Assembly (NCBI GenBank): GCA_002372325.1
Contig: DFFT01000047.1
Coordinates: forward strand, 1 to 7,097
Direction: 5' to 3'
Source: Succinivibrionaceae bacterium UBA3769
Lineage (GTDB): Bacteria > Pseudomonadota > Gammaproteobacteria > Enterobacterales > Succinivibrionaceae
DNA: 7,097 nt
Shown here piece by piece: positions 1-5,684 of this stretch. A program made the translations under genes and the position numbers. The notes under the pieces are model-generated. The model saw nothing but the letters and a program-made list of their open reading frames with translations, ran no database searches and was not told the origin of the DNA. Within the stretch, counting starts at the first letter, position 1. Each line of letters starts with the position of its first letter.

Positions 1-1640
1 AGGGCGAACTCTTCCCGGAGGATCCGCTTTAGTCCCGCGCCCTGAAAGTCGGTAAGCTTTTCCGTAGGAGCCAGCATGCAGCTTAAGAGGCCGCTCAGCA
101 TGTCCGCCTCTTCGTCGTAATTCCGGACGCAGCAGAAGGGATTCAGGGAGACTCCGGAACCCGGGCCGAAGGACAAAAAGGTTCCCCCCAGAAATGCCGT
201 GAGCTTTTCATAGGAGCGGCCCACGTCGATAACGTAGCAGGAGGCGCCCCGGGCCAGAAAGCTCACAAGAAGCTCGTTCACGAGAAAGCTCTTCCCGGAT
301 CCCGACTGCGCCGCAATGCAGAGATTGTAGTTGGTGCTGGAATCGTAAAGGGAGAGGTTCATAAGCTGCCCGCTCCGGGAAATCAGGTTCAGGGCGCTCT
401 CTCCCGTGCCGGCGCTGTCCCCGAAGAGCGGCAGAAGAGGCAGGATCTCCCGGGTGGTGAAGGTGCGGTATCTCATAAGACTCCGGGCAGCCTCAGAGTC
501 GGCACCGAAAGGCAGCGTATTCAAAAATACCGGGAGACAGACATAGCGATCCGGGATCAGCTCAAAGCCGTTCTCCCGGTAATAGGTGCGGATCTGGGAT
601 CTCACATTCACGGCCGCGGCGGCATCTTGAGCAAAGGTTATCAGGCTCAGGCAGAGCTTCAGGGGCCGGGAGCCGTTTTCCATTTCCTGTGAGATAAGGT
701 CAAAGCCCCGTTTCTTAACGGCCAGCCGGGGCATGAATTTCATAAGGGGGCCGCAGCTCTGATTCACCACCCACTGTCTCCCGGCGTTGATCCCGGATCT
801 CAGCTTCTGCGTGTCCCCGATAAGCACGGTGCCGGTCATGATAAAGGGTACCCGGATCCCTCTGGTGCCGGTCAGGAGATCCGCCTGATAGCGCCGGGCC
901 TGACCGAAGAACACGAAATCAGGAAACCTCTTTACGGAGAAGGTATTGACGTAATACCCCCCGACCTCCAGATGATCCTGAAAAACCCGGACGCCGGAGT
1001 CATAGTCCAGAAGCTGATCGCAGAGGAGAACCTCGGGATTAACCGGAGCTCCCGGCCTGGTCCAGGAGGCATCGGGACCGGCGTTAAAAAACGGCGTCAA
1101 AGCCTCCAGAAACATGCTGTCCCCCAGAGGTTCCGCCCTGATGCCGGCGGTTTTAAGCACCTCGGAAAGCGCGATCCTGAGGGTGGAAACTCTGGTGATA
1201 TCCCCTTCATCGGGCTTTACCCCGGAAATGGGCACGGTCACCGTAATTAAGAGGAGGAAGTTTCGGACGGGACAGGCCATGTGCGGCAGCGGCTTTTTGG
1301 CGCCCTCTCTCAGGAATTCGTTTTTGTTTTCCAGGATGCTTCTCAGAAAGCTGTCCCGGGGCAGTGACACCGCGGTGGCGGTGTTTTCCGAAAGAAGCCT
1401 TTCAATAGCGGGAGACCCCATAAGAGAAAACTGTACCCGGGTATTCACCGGAAAATCTGAATTCAGGAACACCTCCAGACGATCGCTGATGCTTTCATCA
1501 CCGCCGCTTAAGGGCCGGGAAATAAAGCCAAACCCCAGCTCCGAGGATCTGGCATTGCTGATAAAGAAGAGTGAATTCTCAGGATCATGGGCCAGCACCG
1601 GATACACCGAGCTCAGGCCCGCCACATAACTGCCGCTCAT
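1..1640 (-). CDS. traC: F-type conjugative transfer ATPase TraC (VirB4 family), N-terminal 546 codons, runs off the left edge
   Basis: TraC is the cytoplasmic VirB4-class ATPase that energises pilus assembly and DNA transfer in F-type type IV secretion. The minus-strand frame stays open from the ATG at 1640-1638 to the window edge. The N-terminal domain reads like TraC: an ELGFGF-x-SRPLSGGDES stretch near residues 37-50, then FSVKRFPDFVFFGQARRYQ and a GTRGIRVPFIMTGTVLIGD region. A Walker A motif AQSGSGKS lies at about residues 444-451 with Lys450 (codon 291-293), followed by a VIDVGRSYEKLT strand and SLNPF, which are characteristic of the family. F TraC is about 875 residues, so Walker B and the C-terminus lie outside the window. 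The start is set by GGGAGA at 1645-1650, four bases upstream of the ATG. The upstream tra genes expected next to traC are absent; the space is taken by the direct repeat and plus-strand genes. No frameshift was seen. Family assignment is confident; activity of the locus is not shown. Confidence 0.93.
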   Translation of the reverse strand, partial: MSGSYVAGLSSVYPVLAHDPENSLFFISNARSSELGFGFISRPLSGGDESISDRLEVFLNSDFPVNTRVQFSLMGSPAIERLLSENTATAVSLPRDSFLRSILENKNEFLREGAKKPLPHMACPVRNFLLLITVTVPISGVKPDEGDITRVSTLRIALSEVLKTAGIRAEPLGDSMFLEALTPFFNAGPDASWTRPGAPVNPEVLLCDQLLDYDSGVRVFQDHLEVGGYYVNTFSVKRFPDFVFFGQARRYQADLLTGTRGIRVPFIMTGTVLIGDTQKLRSGINAGRQWVVNQSCGPLMKFMPRLAVKKRGFDLISQEMENGSRPLKLCLSLITFAQDAAAAVNVRSQIRTYYRENGFELIPDRYVCLPVFLNTLPFGADSEAARSLMRYRTFTTREILPLLPLFGDSAGTGESALNLISRSGQLMNLSLYDSSTNYNLCIAAQSGSGKSFLVNELLVSFLARGASCYVIDVGRSYEKLTAFLGGTFLSFGPGSGVSLNPFCCVRNYDEEADMLSGLLSCMLAPTEKLTDFQGAGLKRILREEFA

Positions 1641-1644
1641 TTGT

Positions 1645-1650
1645 TCTCCC
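1645..1650 (-). promoter_or_regulatory. Ribosome-binding site of traC, overlapping the repeat edge
   Basis: On the minus strand GGGAGA lies four bases before the traC ATG at 1640. The first three G residues belong to the sequence shared with repeat copy 2, so the repeat boundary cuts through the ribosome-binding site. This supports the 1640 start and means that any nearby promoter for traC would have to lie in the repeat or beyond it. Confidence 0.7.
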
Positions 1651-1887
1651 TTTGGCAAAGTAACACCGTTTCCGCTCTGTTCGGAAACCGGGCCTATTGT
1701 AAGGGGAGAATTTTTCAGGGCTGTATATTAACCCTTTGCGAGTCCCGGGAAGCCCTATTTCATAAGGGTTTTGCCATAGCACGCTTAGCAGGTCAGGGAG
1801 ATACAAAGGAAGAAAAACTGAAATCAAACAAAAAAAACGGAATATTTTGTAAAAATTATGAAGTTGGTATCAATGCTCTGCAGAAAC
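1648..1887 (+). repeat. Direct repeat copy 1 (about 240 bp)
   Basis: This stretch aligns to 3948-4188 in the same orientation with about 15 substitutions and one single-base gap, roughly 93% identity by hand alignment. It starts with CCCTTTGGCAAAG and ends with CTCTGCAGAAAC; similarity stops abruptly on both sides. Internal structure includes the near-palindrome CTTTG-G-CAAAG at 1650-1660 and the inverted pair AACCCTT (1730-1736) / AAGGGTT (1764-1770). The ends are not inverted repeats of one another, and no transposase reading frame is present. The copy lies between the traC start and the leader of the toxin-antitoxin operon. What it is remains unknown: a short non-autonomous mobile element, a remnant of a larger element, or a duplication made during insertion are all possible. 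Confidence 0.92.
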
Positions 1888-1955
1888 AGTTTTGCACAAA
1901 CTATTTAGGGCATGGACATTATCTTTTCAATTTATGTCGCCATTCAACAAAAGTT

Positions 1956-2002
1956 AATGATGTGATATTGACAAAATTCGATCATTGATGCACGCTAATG
2001 AT
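1956..2002 (+). promoter_or_regulatory. Candidate operator/leader of the toxin-antitoxin operon (AATGAT/ATCATT words)
   Basis: The unique 110 bases between repeat copy 1 and the toxin hold AATGAT at 1956-1961, ATCATT at 1981-1986 and AATGAT at 1997-2002, the last overlapping the toxin start codon. The last two form an inverted pair with a 10-base spacer; the first two form another with a 19-base spacer. Toxin-antitoxin operons are commonly autoregulated by a DNA-binding antitoxin at such sites near the toxin start. A TTGACA hexamer lies at 1968-1973 but has no convincing -10 box at the right distance. This is not the AACCT-N3-AGGTT box known for E. coli MqsA. The role is inferred only from position and symmetry. 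Confidence 0.3.
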
Positions 2003-2435
2003 GGAAAAAGAAGAAAACCATATCATAGACTTTGCGGATGATGAAGTATTGAACATAGAGAAGAAAGACATCGAACAGTATCTTTCTGATGTGAAAGAGG
2101 CTGTTGGGAATGATAGATACCGGCTTGATCAGAACGCTAAAAGGCAGGATAACATCAATCTGTTTCTGGATTACGTTATCGATGAAACAAAAGCGAAGGA
2201 AATTATATTGAGTCTTACAGTGACGGATTTTTCAGAAATTCTGCAGAATGAGCATAAAGGCTTTGAGCACGAAAGACTGTATGTATTCGGTAAGGATGTT
2301 ACTCTTTTGGAGAGAACCGGGACTGAAGAGAAGACAGTATCTTTGTATATAAAGTTCAACAAGTTGGCAAACTGTTTTGTGATTGTTATCTCATTTCACA
2401 AACAGAAACATCCGCTTACATACTATTTCAAATAA
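1998..2435 (+). CDS. MqsR-like toxin of a type II toxin-antitoxin pair (145 aa)
   Basis: Probable MqsR-family mRNA interferase (RelE-like fold), acting on cytoplasmic mRNA. The N-terminal 35 residues are acidic and charged. From about residue 32 (DVKEAV) to the end the order of motifs matches E. coli MqsR: a long helix, then a SLTVTDFSEIL segment near residues 72-82 corresponding to the MqsR GLSESDFYKSM region, then VSLYIKFNK at about 114-122 and FVIVISFHKQ at about 127-136 corresponding to VYLKI and VLIVSFKEK. The Tyr of SLYIKF aligns with MqsR Tyr81; the MqsR Lys56 position appears to be Glu here, so catalytic detail may differ. Toxin precedes antitoxin, as in mqsRA. The TAA is followed 23 bases later by the antitoxin ATG, which implies cotranscription. 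No Shine-Dalgarno sequence is visible before the ATG at 1998 or the adjacent ATG at 2001, so the start is uncertain and translation may be weak. Confidence 0.75.
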   Translation: MMEKEENHIIDFADDEVLNIEKKDIEQYLSDVKEAVGNDRYRLDQNAKRQDNINLFLDYVIDETKAKEIILSLTVTDFSEILQNEHKGFEHERLYVFGKDVTLLERTGTEEKTVSLYIKFNKLANCFVIVISFHKQKHPLTYYFK

Positions 2436-2445
2436 CCAGTGGAAA

Positions 2446-2453
2446 AGAGGTGG
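2446..2453 (+). promoter_or_regulatory. Ribosome-binding site of the antitoxin
   Basis: AGAGGTGG lies in the 23-base gap after the toxin stop. Measured from AGAGG, the ATG at 2459 is eight bases downstream, which favours that start over the GTG at 2450 inside the same element. The contrast with the toxin, which has no such site, would favour antitoxin production. Confidence 0.6.
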
Positions 2454-2458
2454 CCGTA

Positions 2459-3466
2459 ATGACAGAGAAGGGAAGAAGAGATTTCTGCATAGAGTGCAGG
2501 AAGGACACAGAGTACCTTTTGCAGAAGAGGGACATCATTAAGACCATAAGGGGGAAGGATTATACCTTTGGAATCACCGTGGCTATATGCGCGGAGTGCG
2601 GTGAGGAAATGAGCATTCCAGGACTGATCGATAAGAATGTCCAGGAGATCGATGAGCAATACAGAGCTATAGAAGGTCTTGTGTCTATTAATGACATAGA
2701 AAGGCTGATGAAGATCTATAAGATCGGCAAGGCACCGCTGTCCCTCGCGCTTGGATTTGGAGAGGTTACTATACCGAGATATTTGGAAGGACAGATTCCT
2801 TCCAAAGAGTATTCGAATGTAGTCAGAGCAGCAATGGTTTCTCCGGCGTACATGAAACAGAAACTGACAGAGAACCGGGATAAACTGACTGATGCGGCAT
2901 ATAAGAAGTCGCTGGCGGCAGCGGACAGTATAGAGAGCCTGTTCTCTGTTTCCGATAAGATGCTGAGAGTGATCGCATATGTTTTTGAAAAGCTGGAAGA
3001 GGTAACACCTTTAATGCTGCAAAAGCTTCTCTATTTCATACAGGGGATTTATTCTGCGCTGTATGGAAGACCGATCTTTGAAGAGGACTGCCGGGCATGG
3101 GTGCATGGTCCTGTATATCCGGAGGTTTATGAACTATTTAGGGATTTCAAATATAATCCGATTGATGATACACGGTTTGCCCTGTTTGAAGGAACTGCAG
3201 ATGCCCTGACGGAAGAAGAAAAGAATGTGATCGACCTTGTACTGAATACTTTTGGGATGTATAGCGGGAAGGTGCTGGAGAGGATTACGCACAATGAGGA
3301 TCCGTGGAAGGAGGCCAGAAAAGGATATGGAGACGGTATTCCATCGAACACACTTCTTCCGAAGGAAAGCATCATGAAATACTATGAAGTAATCAATAAT
3401 AAGTACGGTATAGGAACAGAAGAAGGCTTAAAGACATATATTCATGATATGCTGGAAAAGGCATAG
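2459..3466 (+). CDS. MqsA/YgiT-type zinc finger + HTH + Panacea (DUF4065/SocA) antitoxin (335 aa)
   Basis: Predicted antitoxin that neutralises the upstream MqsR-like toxin. Residues 10-47 hold two CxxC pairs (Cys10/Cys13 and Cys44/Cys47), the zinc-binding layout of MqsA/YgiT N-termini. Residues about 72-125 resemble an XRE-type helix-turn-helix (SLALGFGEVTIPRYLEGQIP), expected to bind DNA and autoregulate the operon. Residues about 165-310 are a Panacea/DUF4065 domain: LQKLLYFIQGIYSALYGRP, then EEDCRAWVHGPVYPEVYELF, which is the diagnostic KLLY...AWxxGPVxPxxY signature. Panacea-containing proteins are known to serve as antitoxins for many unrelated toxins, and SocA, another member, is a ClpXP adaptor. 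Codons AGA/AGG and ATA are frequent, unlike traC, which suggests transfer. The combination points to an antitoxin with separate DNA-binding and toxin-neutralising parts. Which part binds this toxin is not shown. Confidence 0.85.
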   Translation: MTEKGRRDFCIECRKDTEYLLQKRDIIKTIRGKDYTFGITVAICAECGEEMSIPGLIDKNVQEIDEQYRAIEGLVSINDIERLMKIYKIGKAPLSLALGFGEVTIPRYLEGQIPSKEYSNVVRAAMVSPAYMKQKLTENRDKLTDAAYKKSLAAADSIESLFSVSDKMLRVIAYVFEKLEEVTPLMLQKLLYFIQGIYSALYGRPIFEEDCRAWVHGPVYPEVYELFRDFKYNPIDDTRFALFEGTADALTEEEKNVIDLVLNTFGMYSGKVLERITHNEDPWKEARKGYGDGIPSNTLLPKESIMKYYEVINNKYGIGTEEGLKTYIHDMLEKA

Positions 3467-3476
3467 TAATGCAGAT

Positions 3477-3490
3477 TGTCGTTAACGACA
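3477..3490. promoter_or_regulatory. Perfect 14-bp palindrome behind the antitoxin gene
   Basis: TGTCGTTAACGACA is a perfect palindrome starting 11 bases after the antitoxin stop codon and 33 bases before the terminator hairpin. It could be a protein-binding site or a recombination or cleavage site. Nothing in the sequence identifies the partner. Confidence 0.4.
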
Positions 3491-3516
3491 GGCTCTGTTG
3501 CAGGGGATGGCTGATC

Positions 3517-3548
3517 GATAAAAAGGCCGTTAAACAAACGGCCTTATC
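3517..3548 (-). terminator. Intrinsic terminator, strongest on the minus strand, possibly bidirectional
   Basis: AAGGCCGTT (3523-3531) and AACGGCCTT (3537-3545) form a perfect 9-bp stem with the 5-base loop AAACA. On the minus strand the stem runs directly into a T run (complement of 3520-3524), which makes a good Rho-independent terminator about 100 bases after the broken DUF805 gene. On the plus strand, 56 bases after the antitoxin stop, the same hairpin is followed only by a moderately T-rich tail and may end the toxin-antitoxin transcript less efficiently. Confidence 0.75.
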
Positions 3549-3643
3549 TGTTCTCTTGTTCCTGTATTCCGGCATTGCTGCTAATGAGGACACTGCTTTC
3601 CCGATATTGGTATGCGGTGTCCCGTTACCGCAGCCGGACAATT

Positions 3644-3947
3644 TTAATCGTTGTATCTGTTATCAGCATCTGTCGGGGGAGCACACCGATAACGATATAA
3701 AAAATGGTGCCCAAACCGGCCAGTATGTTAAGAGCAACTCCGGCAAGAACCAGCCATCCGGTCTGATTTATGTCGTGGAGCCGACGCGCCTGAACTGCAA
3801 AGCCGGGGACAATGAGACCTAAAAAAGTCACTGCCAGAAGAATCCCCATCAGGACGCCGCCGGCCTTGCCAGCCACTGCGGCAAGTATTCCGCCGACAAT
3901 CGTCACGGCGATTCCCAGCAGGAAGCATCCCAGGTGAAATACCAGAA
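3644..3947 (-). pseudogene. DUF805 membrane-protein gene remnant: 5' end lost, two single-base frameshifts
   Basis: DUF805 proteins are small inner-membrane proteins of unknown role with a conserved ARRLHD motif. Here FxVQARRLHDINQTGWLVLAG and flanking hydrophobic helices are clear in the minus frame. Two other pieces of the family pattern sit in other frames. First, GFWYFT is encoded just inside the repeat edge (about 3930-3949) and would join LGCFLLGIAV if one C were restored at 3933-3934. Second, the usual NRYG-like tail appears as DADNRYND followed by TAA (3644-3646) and would join the main frame if one C were added in the C run at 3675-3679. The first 20-odd residues expected upstream are missing because repeat copy 2 begins at 3948. 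The ORF that reads on into the repeat (ATG at 3978) is therefore a chimera. Sequencing error could explain the frameshifts but not the truncation. Confidence 0.75.
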
Positions 3948-4188
3948 CCCTTTGACAAAGTAACACCGTTTCCGTCATGCTTGGAAACCGGGCTTATTGT
4001 AAGGGGAGAATTTTTCAGGGCTGTATATTAACCCTTTGCGAGTCCCGGGAAGGCCTATTTCATAAGGGTTTTGCCGATGGCACGCTTAGCAGGTCAGGGA
4101 GATACGAAGGAAGAAAAACTAAAATCAAACAAAGAAAACGGAACATTTTGTGAAAATTATGAAGTTGGTATCAATACTCTGCAGAAAC
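3948..4188 (+). repeat. Direct repeat copy 2 (about 241 bp)
   Basis: Second copy of the element at 1648-1887, same orientation, ending CTCTGCAGAAAC at 4188. It differs by a cluster of substitutions at 3975-3983, scattered changes elsewhere and one extra G at 4076. The near-palindrome at its left end is CTTTG-A-CAAAG (3950-3960), and the inverted pair AACCCTT/AAGGGTT is kept. On its left it truncates the DUF805 gene; on its right 42 unique bases lead to the AAA ATPase start. The two copies begin 2300 bases apart, so recombination between them would remove the toxin-antitoxin operon and the DUF805 remnant as a 2.3-kb circle. Confidence 0.92.
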
Positions 4189-4193
4189 GATAA
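4077..4193 (+). CDS. Possible 38-codon small ORF in repeat copy 2
   Basis: An ATG at 4077 opens a 38-codon frame beginning MARLAGQGDTKEEK and ending GINTLQKR with TAA at 4191-4193, 37 bases before the ATPase start. AAGGG at 4064-4068 with an 8-base spacer is a credible ribosome-binding site. Nearly all of the frame lies in repeated sequence. In copy 1 the start codon is ATA, the preceding G is missing, and the frame does not stop at the same place. Within the shared part, four of six differences change the amino acid, so there is no sign of protein-level constraint. It could be a leader peptide, the tail of an ancestral gene, or chance. No known family is recognised. Confidence 0.22.
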   Translation: MARLAGQGDTKEEKLKSNKENGTFCENYEVGINTLQKR

Positions 4194-4199
4194 TATAAT
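4165..4199 (+). promoter_or_regulatory. Candidate promoter of the AAA ATPase at the repeat edge
   Basis: A perfect TATAAT lies at 4194-4199, overlapping GATAAT at 4189-4194. TTGGTA at 4165-4170, inside the repeat, is 18 bases from GATAAT (23 from TATAAT). Copy 1 has the same TTGGTA but no -10-like sequence after its right end. A start site near 4201-4206 would give a leader of about 25-30 bases before the ATPase ATG. The -35 element is weak, so this is tentative. Confidence 0.35.
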
Positions 4200-4215
4200 C
4201 ACCGCACGAGCATGG

Positions 4216-4222
4216 AAGGAGG
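4216..4222 (+). promoter_or_regulatory. Strong Shine-Dalgarno that fixes the ATPase start at 4231
   Basis: AAGGAGG lies eight bases before the ATG at 4231. In-frame upstream starts (GTG at 4150, ATG at 4159) fall inside the repeat, have no ribosome-binding site, and would add residues before the conserved beta-strand. They are therefore rejected. Confidence 0.85.
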
Positions 4223-4230
4223 CAACTAAC

Positions 4231-5658
4231 ATGAATGTGCCAATTGTCCGTATTACGAATCTTTGCATTCAAAACTTTAAGAACGTTGTCAATGGCAGCC
4301 TTTCTCTGGAAAACCCGAGAAAGGAATACAAGGCAAGCATTGCTGGCATCTATGGTCAGAACGGATCTGGCAAAACGTCGGTTATTGAAGCGCTTGACCT
4401 TTTGAAGAATGTGCTTTGCGGGCGTTCTGTCCCTTCGGAATTCGCTGATTTCATCAATATTGATTCAGAAGAAGCGACTCTTTCTTTTGAGTTTCGTATT
4501 ATGCAGGAATCAGCATCACCAGCAGTTTTCTATCAATTCAGCATTAAAAGCGTGCCGGATACAACTCAGAATGCAGTTACGGCAACTCATAGCACGCGGA
4601 AAGTCGTCATTTTTAATGAGGTGCTCAAATGCCCTATTTTATCAGACAAGCAGATCAAGATTGGCCGTTTAATAGATACCAGCAGCGATAATGTTTTTTC
4701 ACCGGAAGCGAAGAGACGTCTGCTTATAGGAAACAATAAAGAAACTGTTACCAATGCTCTGATTGCTAAAAAGCTTGCAGAAGCATCCTCCAGATCTTTT
4801 ATCTTTTCAAGAGAGCTGCTGGAGATTATCCGCGCAAATGTAAAAAATAACAAGGATGCCGGGAATTTGTGTCAGAAGGATCTTGATTTTTATTACTCAA
4901 TCATTGAGAGCATTGTTAACTACGGAAACAACTGCCTTTTCGTTATGAGAACATCCCATGCAGGATTAATCAGCCTAAATGCGCAGCCATTAATGTTTAA
5001 AATTTCTGAAGGTAATCACGGCTATCATGGAATGATTATGCTGCCGCTTGACAGCCCTGTCGATATCAGAGAGCAAGATAAAAATTTGGCAGAGAAGATT
5101 ATTTCTAATATGAATATCGTTCTTACACAATTGATTCCCGGATTGACCGTAAGTGTAAAAGATTTTGGCTCGTTAGTTTTACCTGACGGAGAACGCGGAA
5201 ATCGGATTCAGTTTATGTCCCATAGAGATGCCAAAGAGATACCTCTTAAATACGAATCCGAAGGTATCAAGAAAATAATCTCCGTTCTCCAGCTGCTCAT
5301 CGTTGTTTACAATCAATCATCAATTACCGTTGCAATAGATGAACTGGATGCAGGAGTGTTTGAATATCTCATTGGAGAACTGCTCCGGATTATTGCGGAA
5401 AAAGGAAAAGGTCAGCTGATTTTTACATCTCATAACCTAAGACCGCTTGAGACAATTGATCGAGGCTTTATTGCATTCACGACGACAAATCCAAATCATC
5501 GCTACATACGCATGGCAAATGTTAAGGATAACAATAATCTTCGCAGCTTCTACTATCGGGATATAATCCTTGGCGAACAGGACGAAGAACTGTACAAACC
5601 GACGCATAACGCTGAAATCGCTCTTGCCTTAAGAGAGGCTGGGGTTAATTTGCAGTGA
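4231..5658 (+). CDS. Stand-alone AAA15/OLD-like ATPase, probable anti-phage or abortive-infection protein (475 aa)
   Basis: SMC/ABC-like ATPase of the AAA15/AAA21 (COG1106) group. In order: a first strand IVRITNLCIQNFKNV (residues 5-19), Walker A GQNGSGKT (42-49, Lys48), a variable helical middle of about 250 residues, an ABC-like signature region YESEGIKKIISV (341-352), Walker B ITVAIDELDAG (365-375, Asp370/Glu371), the switch histidine in FTSHN (398-402, His401), and a C-terminal NAEIALALREAG tail common in this family. Complete nucleotide-binding motifs suggest an active, dimerising ATPase. Relatives (AriA of PARIS, RloA, OLD/Gabija ATPases) sense phage or DNA signals and usually act with a nuclease or toxin partner, or carry a fused TOPRIM. 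No TOPRIM, DUF4435 or RloB-like partner is seen in or beside this gene. It lies just behind repeat copy 2 and near a toxin-antitoxin operon. The defence role is inferred from family and context. Confidence 0.8.
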   Translation: MNVPIVRITNLCIQNFKNVVNGSLSLENPRKEYKASIAGIYGQNGSGKTSVIEALDLLKNVLCGRSVPSEFADFINIDSEEATLSFEFRIMQESASPAVFYQFSIKSVPDTTQNAVTATHSTRKVVIFNEVLKCPILSDKQIKIGRLIDTSSDNVFSPEAKRRLLIGNNKETVTNALIAKKLAEASSRSFIFSRELLEIIRANVKNNKDAGNLCQKDLDFYYSIIESIVNYGNNCLFVMRTSHAGLISLNAQPLMFKISEGNHGYHGMIMLPLDSPVDIREQDKNLAEKIISNMNIVLTQLIPGLTVSVKDFGSLVLPDGERGNRIQFMSHRDAKEIPLKYESEGIKKIISVLQLLIVVYNQSSITVAIDELDAGVFEYLIGELLRIIAEKGKGQLIFTSHNLRPLETIDRGFIAFTTTNPNHRYIRMANVKDNNNLRSFYYRDIILGEQDEELYKPTHNAEIALALREAGVNLQ

Positions 5659-5684
5659 TTTTTCTTTTTCCGTCAAGAAAAATC
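5657..5684. terminator. AT-rich hairpin between the convergent ATPase and 116-aa genes
   Basis: GATTTTTCTT (5657-5666) and AAGAAAAATC (5675-5684) form a perfect 10-bp stem with an 8-base loop, overlapping the TGA of the ATPase. It sits between convergent genes, where a bidirectional terminator would be expected. The stem is weak in G+C and no separate T run follows on either strand, so its efficiency is uncertain. Confidence 0.4.

Noticed and set aside
1114..1629. Plus-strand open frames at 972-1250 and 1114-1629
   Set aside because: They lie opposite traC, whose minus frame is continuous and has clear family motifs; their translations show no domain features.
1730..1770. MqsA-type operator in the repeat (AACCCTT/AAGGGTT)
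   Set aside because: The spacing is 27 bases rather than three, and the same pair occurs in copy 2 away from the toxin-antitoxin operon.
1585..1988. Open frames 1585-1827 (minus) and 1587-1988 (plus) across repeat copy 1
   Set aside because: They straddle the traC start and the repeat boundary, have no ribosome-binding site, and are broken or different in copy 2.
3469..3822. Plus-strand open frame after the antitoxin
   Set aside because: It runs through the terminator hairpin and antisense to the DUF805 remnant; no motif is present.
3625..3978. Intact 117-aa DUF805 gene
   Set aside because: Its start lies in the repeat, and its N- and C-terminal ends are out of frame with the family pattern, so it is treated as a pseudogene.
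1648..4188. Composite transposon with insertion-sequence ends
   Set aside because: The 240-bp copies encode no transposase and lack terminal inverted repeats; no matching target duplication was seen outside them.
4150..4230. Longer ATPase starting at GTG 4150 (502 aa)
   Set aside because: The extra residues come from repeat sequence, whereas AAGGAGG is ideally placed for the ATG at 4231.
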